A model generated the notes under the pieces. The model saw nothing but the letters and a program-made list of their open reading frames with translations. It was not told the origin of the DNA and did not search any database. From Collinsella aerofaciens (GTDB lineage: Bacteria; Actinomycetota; Coriobacteriia; Coriobacteriales; Coriobacteriaceae): 50,269 nt of DNA. The stretch spans positions 1-50,269 of the forward strand of contig NZ_JADPCH010000018.1 in assembly GCF_015670745.1 (NCBI RefSeq). Direction: 5' to 3'. Every line of letters begins with the position of its first letter. Positions within the stretch are counted from its first letter, which is position 1. Below are positions 19,375 to 27,014 of the stretch, piece by piece. Both the position numbers and the translations under genes were made by a program.

Positions 19375-20889
19375 ATGGAGAACATCAGCTACGATGCGCT
19401 CGAGAAGATCGGCTACAAGGGCTATTTGCTGCCCAAGGATGCTCCCGAGAAGGTTCTGCAGTTTGGCGAGGGCAATTTCCTGCGCGCCTTCGTCGACCGT
19501 TTCTTTGACATGGGCAACGAGGCCACCGGCTGGAACGGCAAGGTCGTCATGGTGCAGCCCATCAGCGGTGCCTTTGGCTTTGCCGACGGTATCAATGCCC
19601 AGGACGACCTGTACACCGTGCTGGTGCGCGGCAAGGAGAACGGCAACACGGTTGACGAGTCACGCGTGATCAGCGCCTGCAGCCGCTGCCTTAACCCGTA
19701 TCGTGAGGACGACTATCGCGCCATGATGGAGGTCGCCGTCTCCGACGACCTAGAGATCATCGTCTCCAACACCACCGAGGCCGGTATCGCCTATGACCCG
19801 TCCTGCAAGGCCGACGACATGCCACCTGCGAGCTTCCCCGCCAAGCTTGCCCAGGTGCTCCACACCCGCTGGGCTGCCGGTAAGCCGGGCGTCATCGTCC
19901 TCGCCTGCGAGCTCATCGATCACAACGGCGAGGAGTTGCTGCGCATCATGAACCAGTATGTGAGCGACTGGGGCTGGGAGGACGAGTTTGCGCAGTGGAT
20001 GGCTAACGACTGCACCGTCTGCACCACGCTCGTCGACACCATCGTCCCCGGCCGCATCCGCGATCCTAAGGAGGCCGCGGCGGTTGCCGAGCGTCTGGGC
20101 TACGAGGATCCCTTCCTGGCCGTGCGCGAGCCCTTCCAGATGTGGGGCATCCAGGGCGACGAGTCGCTTGCCGAGAAGCTTCCCTTTGTGAAGGCTGGTC
20201 TTCCGGGTGTCTTTGTGACTCCCGACGTCACCCCGTACAAAAAGCGCAAGGTCCGCATCCTCAACGGTGCCCATACCGCCTTCGTTCCGGGTTCCTGGGT
20301 TGCCGGCTTTGATATCGTGCGCGACTGCATGCATGACGAGACCATTCGCGGCTTCATGAACACCATGCTCTACGACGAGGTCATTCCGACGCTTGCCGCC
20401 GACTTGGATGTCGAGGACTGCAAGGCCTTTGCCGCCGCCGTCGAAAACCGCTTCGACAACCCGTTTATTGATCATGCGCTGCTCTCCATCTGCCTCAACT
20501 CCACGGCTAAGTGGCGCGCTCGCGACCTGCCCACGCTCAAGGACTACGTTGCCGAGACCGGCAACCTGCCCAAGTGCCTGGCGACGAGCCTCGCTACGCT
20601 CATCTCCTTCTACACGCAGGAGCTCGTGTCCCGCGAGGGCGACGGCCTGCACCTGCGTCGCTCCGACGGCACCGAGTACACCGCTCAGGACGACGCCTTC
20701 GTACTCGATTTCTACGCCGCCCACGCCGGTGCCGACGATGCCCAGCTGGTGCACGACGTGCTCACCAACGAGCAGATGTGGGGCGAGGACCTTACGCAGA
20801 TCGCCGGTCTTGAGGAGTTTGTCGTCAGTGCGCTCGCCGTCGTGCGCACCGAGGGTGCCAAGCAGGCCTTCGCCAACGCTCAGGCGTAA
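19375..20889 (+). CDS. uxaB: Tagaturonate reductase (altronate oxidoreductase) UxaB
   Basis: UxaB reduces tagaturonate to altronate with NADH. The 504-residue mannitol-dehydrogenase-family protein begins with the Rossmann entry VLQFGEGNFLRAFVDRFFD and has VSNTTEAGI near 130. The catalytic-domain motif KKRKVRILNGAHTAFVPGSWVAG near 285-310 holds the catalytic Lys and the NGxHT pattern. CTAAGGAGAG precedes the ATG. It lies between uxaC (96-nt gap with hairpin) and uxaA (81-nt gap with hairpin). The pairing with uxaC and uxaA separates it from fructuronate reductase UxuB. Confidence 0.94.
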   Translation: MENISYDALEKIGYKGYLLPKDAPEKVLQFGEGNFLRAFVDRFFDMGNEATGWNGKVVMVQPISGAFGFADGINAQDDLYTVLVRGKENGNTVDESRVISACSRCLNPYREDDYRAMMEVAVSDDLEIIVSNTTEAGIAYDPSCKADDMPPASFPAKLAQVLHTRWAAGKPGVIVLACELIDHNGEELLRIMNQYVSDWGWEDEFAQWMANDCTVCTTLVDTIVPGRIRDPKEAAAVAERLGYEDPFLAVREPFQMWGIQGDESLAEKLPFVKAGLPGVFVTPDVTPYKKRKVRILNGAHTAFVPGSWVAGFDIVRDCMHDETIRGFMNTMLYDEVIPTLAADLDVEDCKAFAAAVENRFDNPFIDHALLSICLNSTAKWRARDLPTLKDYVAETGNLPKCLATSLATLISFYTQELVSREGDGLHLRRSDGTEYTAQDDAFVLDFYAAHAGADDAQLVHDVLTNEQMWGEDLTQIAGLEEFVVSALAVVRTEGAKQAFANAQA

Positions 20890-20900
20890 ATTTCCGGCGC

Positions 20901-20932
20901 AGACGCGGGCGCGGGACGGCGTGCCCGCGTCT
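20901..20932 (+). other. Intercistronic hairpin uxaB/uxaA
   Basis: AGACGCGGGC and GCCCGCGTCT form a perfect 10-bp stem with a 12-nt loop and no T run. An RNA-stabilising or processing hairpin is more likely than a terminator. Confidence 0.5.
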
Positions 20933-20970
20933 CGACTTCTGCTCAACCTGTAGGGTTAGGACCATTTGCA

Positions 20971-22455
20971 ATGAACACTATCCAGATCAATCCGGCCGAC
21001 AACGTGATCGTCGCGCTGTCGCCGCTTGCCAAGGGCACCGCCGTCGCGGTTCCCGGGGTGGGCGAGGTCGTGGCCGCGGAGGATATTCCGCAGGGCCATA
21101 AGATGGCGGTGCGCTCGATTGCCGCCGGCGAGGACGTCATTAAGTACGGCCTTCCTATCGGACACGTGACGGGCGATGTCCAGCCCGGTCAGTGGCTCCA
21201 CACGCACAATGTGAAGACCAACCTTTCGGGCGAGGTCGAGTACACCTACAACCCCACGCATCCGGTCGTTGAGTCGGTTGAGCCCGAGACCTTTATGGGG
21301 TTCCGCCGCGCCGACGGTCGTGCCGCGACGCGCAACGAGCTGTGGATCATCCCCACGGTCGGCTGTGTCAACGAAGTCGCTCGTGCCATGTGCGAGCAGG
21401 CCCAGGATCTGGTCGATGGCTCGCTGGAGGGCGTCTACTACTTCCCGCATCCGTTCGGTTGCTCGCAGACCGGCGCCGACCATGTCCAGACGCGTCGTCT
21501 GCTGGTGGCGCTCTCGCGTCACCCTAATGCGGCCGGCGTGCTGTTCCTGTCGCTCGGTTGCGAGAACTGCACACACCAGCAGGTGCTCGACGAGCTCGGT
21601 GACTTCGATCACGAGCGCGTTCGCTTTCTCACCTGCCAGGATGTAACCGACGAGCAAATCGAGGGCCACAAGATTCTGGCCGAGCTGGCAGACCTGGCAA
21701 AGCAGTCCAAGCGCGAGCCCATTCCGGCCTCCGAGCTGGTCATTGGTCTTAAGTGTGGCGGCTCCGACGGTCTTTCGGGCATTACCGCCAACCCCACGAT
21801 CGGTCGCGTGAGCGATATGGTCGTCGCCCGTGGCGGCACGTCGGTGCTTACCGAGGTGCCCGAGATGTTTGGCGCGGAGAGCATCCTGCTCGACCGTTGC
21901 GAGAATGAGCAGGTCTTTAACGCTGCCTCCGACATGCTCAATGGATTTAAGGACTACTTTATTAGCCACGGCGAGGTCGTTTATGAGAACCCGAGTCCCG
22001 GCAACAAGGACGGCGGTATTACCACGCTCGAGGACAAGAGCTGCGGCTGCGTGCAAAAGGGCGGATCTGCCCCCATCGTCGACGTGCTGCCGTATGCCGG
22101 CCAGGCAACTAAACACGGCCTGAACATGCTGTGCGGTCCGGGCAACGACATGGTATCCACCACGGCGTTGACGGCTGCCGGCTGCCACGTGATTCTGTTC
22201 TCGACTGGCCGCGGCACACCGTTTGGCGCGCCGGTGCCTACGCTCAAGGTGTTCACCAATCAGCGTTTGTGTGACCACAAGGCCAACTGGATGGACTTTA
22301 ACGCTGGCGTGATTGCCACAGGTGAGCGCACGCTCGACGAGGCAGCCCACGATCTGTACCAGCTGGTGCTGGAGACGGCGAGCGGTAAACTTACGAGTGC
22401 CGAGCGCCGTGGCTGTCACGAGATCAGTATCTGGAAGGACGGCGTCTGCCTGTAG
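20971..22455 (+). CDS. uxaA: Altronate dehydratase UxaA
   Basis: UxaA removes water from altronate to give 2-keto-3-deoxygluconate (KDG). The 494-residue protein joins the N-terminal SAF domain (residues about 10-90, DNVIVALSPLAKG...GHVTGD) and the main UxaA domain. Conserved Cys and Gly motifs include PHPFGCSQTGADH, LGCENCTHQQ, LKCGGSDGLSGITANP and CGCVQKGG, consistent with metal binding. TTAGGACC lies before the ATG. It completes uxaCBA, and the terminator at 22489 follows. Confidence 0.95.
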   Translation: MNTIQINPADNVIVALSPLAKGTAVAVPGVGEVVAAEDIPQGHKMAVRSIAAGEDVIKYGLPIGHVTGDVQPGQWLHTHNVKTNLSGEVEYTYNPTHPVVESVEPETFMGFRRADGRAATRNELWIIPTVGCVNEVARAMCEQAQDLVDGSLEGVYYFPHPFGCSQTGADHVQTRRLLVALSRHPNAAGVLFLSLGCENCTHQQVLDELGDFDHERVRFLTCQDVTDEQIEGHKILAELADLAKQSKREPIPASELVIGLKCGGSDGLSGITANPTIGRVSDMVVARGGTSVLTEVPEMFGAESILLDRCENEQVFNAASDMLNGFKDYFISHGEVVYENPSPGNKDGGITTLEDKSCGCVQKGGSAPIVDVLPYAGQATKHGLNMLCGPGNDMVSTTALTAAGCHVILFSTGRGTPFGAPVPTLKVFTNQRLCDHKANWMDFNAGVIATGERTLDEAAHDLYQLVLETASGKLTSAERRGCHEISIWKDGVCL

Positions 22456-22488
22456 TGGCAAACAAGTCCGTATAGGGCGCTATTGACC

Positions 22489-22525
22489 ATGGCTCCGTCG
22501 GGAGTGTTCCCGGCGGGGCCATTTT
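22489..22525 (+). terminator. Terminator of uxaCBA
   Basis: ATGGC-TCCGTCGGGA pairs with TCCCGGCGGGGCCAT (imperfect), then TTTTG. It begins 34 nt after uxaA. Confidence 0.85.
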
Positions 22526-22571
22526 GTTCTGTCTGTTATGGCGCGTCTTTATAGGGGCACGAGGGGCGAAA

Positions 22572-22587
22572 TAATAAACGTTCACCT
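22572..22587. promoter_or_regulatory. Degenerate uronate-regulon operator, distal
   Basis: TAATAAACGTTCACCT keeps the right half of the operator only. It lies 119 bp upstream of the next site. Confidence 0.4.
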
Positions 22588-22690
22588 AATTGCTCAAAAA
22601 GCATAACCCAGTTAATGCCCCTGTAATCGAGATTGTTTCGAGTTATATATCCGTTCAGCGATAAAAAACGACCGTTCAAGGATATTATTC

Positions 22691-22706
22691 AAGTGAACGT
22701 TCACCT
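22691..22706. promoter_or_regulatory. Uronate-regulon operator before the GPH transporter
   Basis: AAGTGAACGTTCACCT. Its TTCACC (22700-22705) is placed as the -35 of the promoter below. Confidence 0.72.
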
Positions 22707-22728
22707 ATCATAAGTAATCGCGCATAAT
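22700..22728 (+). promoter_or_regulatory. Promoter of the GPH transporter gene
   Basis: TTCACC (22700-22705), 17-bp spacer, CATAAT (22723-22728). The -35 lies inside an operator and a second operator begins 3 bp after the -10. Confidence 0.6.
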
Positions 22729-22730
22729 CT

Positions 22731-22746
22731 AGCTAAACGTTCACCT
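22731..22746. promoter_or_regulatory. Uronate-regulon operator at the transporter start site
   Basis: AGCTAAACGTTCACCT has a full right half and a weak left half, centred 40 bp after the previous site. Confidence 0.6.
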
Positions 22747-22829
22747 TACCAGTGGACGACATACAGACAGACGTCGGTATGGACTCCAGTGTCTTGTTAC
22801 AAGACAATCGAGAAAAGAGAGGGAGCTCG

Positions 22830-24389
22830 ATGACTAATAAGATCGGAAAAAAGCGTAAGATCACATTCTGGACGCGCTTGGGCTTTGGTATGGGCGGTAT
22901 GCTCAATTCCGGTGCCCTGACCTTTACGCACAGCTACATGGTGCTGTTCCTGTCCACGGAGTGTGGCCTGTCCGCAGGCGAGGCTGCACTGATCAGCTCG
23001 TTTGCCATCTATGTCAACGCCATTCTTTGCCCGCTGATGGGTTTTGTGGCCGATAACTTCTATGCCACCAAGATTGGCCGCATCTTTGGTCGTCGTCGTT
23101 TCTGGATCTTGCTGGCCATCCCGATGATGATCGCCGAGCCGCTCATCTTCGTGGCTACGCCGTTTGGCTTCCCGTACTACTTTGTGCTGTACCTGATCTA
23201 CAACGTCGCGTACACGTTCTGCACCGCCAACCTGTCGCCGCTTACCATCGAGATGACCGACGACTTTAAGGAGCGTACGTACCTCACCGGCTACAAGCAT
23301 CTCTTTGGTAACGCCGCCGGCTTCCTGATGGCTGCACTTGTGGGCTTCGGCTTTGGCACCTTCGGCGAGACCAACCCGTTCAGCTACTTCATCATCGCTA
23401 CGGTCAACGCTTCGGTCATGGCAATCTCGCTGCTCTGCGTGTACCTGTCCACGTGGGAGCACACCCCCGAGGAGGTCGCTCAGGAGAAGATCGAGAGCGT
23501 CGGCGAGGGCATCAAGAAGTTCTTTGTGGACGTTATCTCCACCTTCCGCAACAAGTCCTTCCGCAAGGTCCTGTATGCACAGGTCTCCACGAAGCTCGCT
23601 GCTGCCTGCTGGTCTGCCTGCCTGTCCTTCTTCATCGTCTACTGCCTGCAGATTCCTAAGTCCTACGAGTCCGTGATGGAGATGCCTGGCAAGGTCGTCG
23701 CTATCGTCTGCACCGCCATCTGGGTCGCCCTCATGGCCAAGAAGGGCTTCCACAAGTCTTGGTACCTGGCAAATGTCGGTTGCGCTGCGTGCATCATCGC
23801 CTTCAACTACTTCGCCTTTGGTCAGATCAACGGCACCTCCACGGTCGCCATCGCCATGATCGCCTACCCCATCATCTTCGCCATCTGGAAGTTCTTCTAC
23901 GTCGGCTTCCAGTACCTGCCCGATGTTCTGCTCAACTACATCCCCGATGTCGATGAGCTCATCACCCTGCGTCGTCGCGAGGGTATCTACAGCTCCGCTC
24001 AGCAGCTCTGCCAGCAGATCGCCCAGGCTATCGCCGTCAACGTATGGGCTATCGTCCTTGCTGCCTCCGGCTTCATTCAGACCGCCGGCAATAGCGACGC
24101 CGTGACCCAGCCCGCTACCGTGCCTCTGTATATCTGCGGCTACATGATCATCGGCTGCGCCGGCTTCTTCCTGCTTGCAGCCGTCCTTGCCCGCGGCATC
24201 AAGATCGACAAGGAGCAGTGCGACGTCCTTTGCGACGAGATTCACCGAGTCAAGGAGGGTGGCAAGATGGCCGACGTCAAGCCCGAGGTCAAGGCGCTTT
24301 GCGAGGAGCTCTCCGGCTTTAAGTACGAGGACTGCTTTGCCCACAACAACGTTGGCTTCCAGGACGGTAGCGTAACTCCCGCCGAGTAA
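22830..24389 (+). CDS. GPH-family (MelB-like) sugar/cation symporter, probable oligogalacturonide or uronide transporter
   Basis: This 519-residue MFS-fold membrane protein starts KITFWTRLGFGMGGMLNSGAL, resembling glycoside-pentoside-hexuronide symporters. It has about 12 hydrophobic segments, and the segment GFVADNFYATKIGRIFGRRRFWIL corresponds to the conserved loop 2-3 of the family. A soluble tail of about 60 residues (EQCDVLCDEIHRVKEGG...) ends it. ATG 22830 has AGAGAGGGAG upstream; in-frame upstream codons would overlap the operator region. The uronate-type operators and the downstream GH28 point to pectin fragments as substrate. This is inference from context. Confidence 0.85.
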   Translation: MTNKIGKKRKITFWTRLGFGMGGMLNSGALTFTHSYMVLFLSTECGLSAGEAALISSFAIYVNAILCPLMGFVADNFYATKIGRIFGRRRFWILLAIPMMIAEPLIFVATPFGFPYYFVLYLIYNVAYTFCTANLSPLTIEMTDDFKERTYLTGYKHLFGNAAGFLMAALVGFGFGTFGETNPFSYFIIATVNASVMAISLLCVYLSTWEHTPEEVAQEKIESVGEGIKKFFVDVISTFRNKSFRKVLYAQVSTKLAAACWSACLSFFIVYCLQIPKSYESVMEMPGKVVAIVCTAIWVALMAKKGFHKSWYLANVGCAACIIAFNYFAFGQINGTSTVAIAMIAYPIIFAIWKFFYVGFQYLPDVLLNYIPDVDELITLRRREGIYSSAQQLCQQIAQAIAVNVWAIVLAASGFIQTAGNSDAVTQPATVPLYICGYMIIGCAGFFLLAAVLARGIKIDKEQCDVLCDEIHRVKEGGKMADVKPEVKALCEELSGFKYEDCFAHNNVGFQDGSVTPAE

Positions 24390-24412
24390 GGCCGACATAT
24401 CGTCCAAATCAC

Positions 24413-24456
24413 AGGGCCGTGCCACCGGAATTCCGCCGGCAGGCACGGCCCTTTTT
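24413..24456 (+). terminator. Terminator of the transporter gene
   Basis: AGGGCCGTGCC and GGCACGGCCCT form an 11-bp stem with an inner CCGG-rich hairpin, followed by TTTTT. Confidence 0.92.
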
Positions 24457-24504
24457 CAACAGCGTACAATTTGCCTTTAGAGCATCTTTTTGAGGGAGAA
24501 ACCC

Positions 24505-26100
24505 ATGGAGACGAACGTTATCTGGCGCAACGCCCGCGCGGCCGTGATCGAGCTTGACGACGGCGGTTACTTTACCTGCGCCGATACGTGGGAGATCTTT
24601 GTCAACGACGAGCCCGCCGGTACCACGAATACGGTCGAGACCTATGTCGACGGCCTGACCCCCGGCAAGCGCAACCTGGTTCGTTTTGTTTGTGGCGAGC
24701 GTGAGCTGAGCGTAGGTGTCACCACGCCGGCTGAGCCCTTTACCATCAACGTTCGCGACTGTGGCGCCAAGGGCGATGCCGAGCATGATGACACCACCAA
24801 CATCCAGGCTGCCATCATGGCCTGTCCCAAGGACGGGCGCGTGCTGATTCCCGCCGGTAGCTATCGTATCAAGTCCCTCTTCCTTAAGAGCAATATCAAC
24901 ATCGAGCTCGTCGACGGGGCAGTGCTGCTGGCCCGCCACGATCGTGCCGCGCTTGCCTACATTCCGGGCACGGTCACGGGCAACGAGGGCGCCGGTTATG
25001 CCGGTACCGATATGCTGCCCCTGGGCCGCTGGGAGGGGGAGAGCTTCTCGACCTACTGTTCTACCTTTACGGGTCTGGGCGTGCACGACGTGTGCATCTA
25101 TGGTCGCGGCGCGATTGACGGTCAGACCGATTTTGCCGAGGACAACTGGTGGAACAAGGACTTTAAGAACATCTTCCGTCCCGAGGAGGGCCGCGAGGTC
25201 GCCCGTCCGCGCATGATCTTCCTGTCCGAGTGCCAAAACGTGAGCCTTGCCGGCTTTACCGTGCGCAACAGCCCGGCGTGGAATATCCATCCCGTCCTGT
25301 GCGAGCATGTCGACGCGCTTTGCCTGTCGATCGAGGGTCCCAAGAACTCCCACAACACCGACGGTTTCGATCCCGAGAGCTGCGGCTTTGTCCGCATCCT
25401 TGGCTGTCAGTTCTCGGTGGGCGATGACTGCATCGCCATCAAGAGCGGCAAGCTGGGCATTGAGCCCGAGCTTCGTCCCGCTACGCACGACGTGCTGATC
25501 TCTCACTGCTACATGCACGATGGTCACGGCGCCGTGGTCCTGGGTTCAGAGGCCGCCGGCGGCATCAAGGACCTTACCGTGAGCAAGTGCCTCTTTGAGC
25601 GCACCGACCGCGGCCTGCGCGTCAAGACCCGCCGCGGGCGCGGCAAGGATGCCGTCAACGAGGGCATTATCTTTGAGCACATTCGCATGGACGAGGTGCT
25701 CACGCCCTTCGTGGTCAACTCCTTCTACTTCTGTGACAAGGATGGCAAGACCGATTACGTGCAGTCTCGCGAGGCGCTGCCTGTCGACGACCGCACGCCC
25801 GGCTTTGGTGCCACGACGTTTTGCGATATCGAGGCCACCAACTGCCATGCTGCCGCGGCCTATATCACGGGTCTGCCCGAGAGCAAAGTAACGCGTCTGA
25901 CGTTCCAGGATGTCCACGTGACCTTCGCGCCGGATGCCGAGCCCTTTGTTCCGGCCATGGCCTGTGGCGTTGAGCCCATGGTGCGTCAGGGCATCATCGC
26001 GCAAAACGTCAAGGTACTCGACCTGCAAAATGTGGTGATCGAGGGCCAGGACGGCGAGGAACTGCAGCTCCAGAACGTCGACAAGGTTATCCGTTCCTAA
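24505..26100 (+). CDS. GH28 polygalacturonase-type glycosidase, cytosolic
   Basis: GH28 enzymes hydrolyse alpha-1,4 bonds in polygalacturonate or rhamnogalacturonan. The 531-residue protein has an N-terminal beta-sandwich-like part (about 1-85), then the parallel beta-helix. Catalytic and substrate motifs are all present: N284-T-D286 in NTDGFD, D307-D308 in GDDCIAIKSG, G340-H341-G342 in GHGAVVLGS, and RGLRVKTRRGRG for the RIK motif. No signal peptide is seen, so it would act on imported oligomers, perhaps as an exo-enzyme releasing galacturonate. The ATG at 24505 follows GAGGGAGAAACCC; a TTG at 24490 is less likely. It heads a group with the three esterase genes behind it. Confidence 0.92.
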   Translation: METNVIWRNARAAVIELDDGGYFTCADTWEIFVNDEPAGTTNTVETYVDGLTPGKRNLVRFVCGERELSVGVTTPAEPFTINVRDCGAKGDAEHDDTTNIQAAIMACPKDGRVLIPAGSYRIKSLFLKSNINIELVDGAVLLARHDRAALAYIPGTVTGNEGAGYAGTDMLPLGRWEGESFSTYCSTFTGLGVHDVCIYGRGAIDGQTDFAEDNWWNKDFKNIFRPEEGREVARPRMIFLSECQNVSLAGFTVRNSPAWNIHPVLCEHVDALCLSIEGPKNSHNTDGFDPESCGFVRILGCQFSVGDDCIAIKSGKLGIEPELRPATHDVLISHCYMHDGHGAVVLGSEAAGGIKDLTVSKCLFERTDRGLRVKTRRGRGKDAVNEGIIFEHIRMDEVLTPFVVNSFYFCDKDGKTDYVQSREALPVDDRTPGFGATTFCDIEATNCHAAAAYITGLPESKVTRLTFQDVHVTFAPDAEPFVPAMACGVEPMVRQGIIAQNVKVLDLQNVVIEGQDGEELQLQNVDKVIRS

Positions 26101-26115
26101 CTCGGGTTGATGACC

Positions 26116-26152
26116 AGGGCTGCATTGTCGGATAAATCGGCAATGCAGCCCT
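26116..26152 (+). terminator. Hairpin between GH28 and esterase genes
   Basis: AGGGCTGCATTG and CAATGCAGCCCT form a perfect 12-bp stem. The T run is weak (TTGTG), so read-through to the esterase gene is likely. Confidence 0.55.
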
Positions 26153-26204
26153 TGTGCGATACGGCCGTGTGCGCTGCGCTACGCATCATGGTGAAAGGGA
26201 ATAC

Positions 26205-27014
26205 ATGCTCAATAAAACGATTCCTGTCGGGGTCGATGGCTCGTCTGCCACGATTACGTCTTATGTTTTTGCCCCGACCGAAGATGCTTATGCTCTAAAA
26301 CCGCTGCCTGCAGTTGTGGTCGTGCCAGGAGGCGGCTACGATCACGTTTCGCCGCGCGAAGGCGAGCCGGTAGCGCTCCGTTTGTTGGCGATGGGCTACC
26401 AGGCGTTTGTGCTGAACTACTCGGTTGCTCCGGCTGTCTATCCGCTGGCATTGCAAGAACTCGCGCGGGCGGTCGATACCGTCCGAAGCCATGCGGCAGA
26501 GTACTGTGTCGATCCTGATCGGATTACGGTCATGGGTTTTTCGGCCGGTGGGCATCTGGTTGGCTTGCTCGGGGCGCTTTGGGACCAACCTTGGCTTGCA
26601 GAGTCGATTGCGGCATCGCCTGAGTCGATTCGGCCTGACACACTTTGCTTGGGCTACCCGGTCGTAAGCTCGGGGGCCTATGCTCATCGTGGTTCATTTG
26701 AACACCTAACGGGTGCCGATGGCGCTTTGGCTCAAAAGTTGTCGATCGAGAATATGGTGGGCGAGGGCTTCCCCCGTACGTTCTTGTGGCATACCGCCGA
26801 GGATGCATCGGTGCCAGTTCAAAATAGCCTCCTTCTTGCGCAGGTTCTTGCCGACCACGGGATTGGCTTTAGCCTACATGTCTTTCCGCATGGAAAGCAT
26901 GGGGCATCGCTCGCCACGGCCCTAACGGCATTTAAGGGCTGCGCCGAGCATATTCAGCCACAAGTTCAGGGCTGGCCTGAACAGTTCGTTGCATGGGAGC
27001 GTGATGGACGATGA
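26205..27014 (+). CDS. Alpha/beta-hydrolase, acetyl-esterase type
   Basis: This 269-residue enzyme has VVVVPGGGYDHVSPREGEPVALRL (oxyanion HGGG-like region near 38-60), the nucleophile elbow GFSAGGHLVGLL near 120-131 and the acid/base region HTAEDASVPV...FPHGKHG. This matches small cytosolic acetyl esterases found beside xylanase and pectinase genes. Its stop overlaps the start of the next gene by 4 nt (ATGA), so the two are translationally coupled. De-acetylation of imported pectin oligomers is the likely role; the substrate is inferred. GAAAGGGA precedes the ATG at 26205. Confidence 0.85.
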   Translation: MLNKTIPVGVDGSSATITSYVFAPTEDAYALKPLPAVVVVPGGGYDHVSPREGEPVALRLLAMGYQAFVLNYSVAPAVYPLALQELARAVDTVRSHAAEYCVDPDRITVMGFSAGGHLVGLLGALWDQPWLAESIAASPESIRPDTLCLGYPVVSSGAYAHRGSFEHLTGADGALAQKLSIENMVGEGFPRTFLWHTAEDASVPVQNSLLLAQVLADHGIGFSLHVFPHGKHGASLATALTAFKGCAEHIQPQVQGWPEQFVAWERDGR

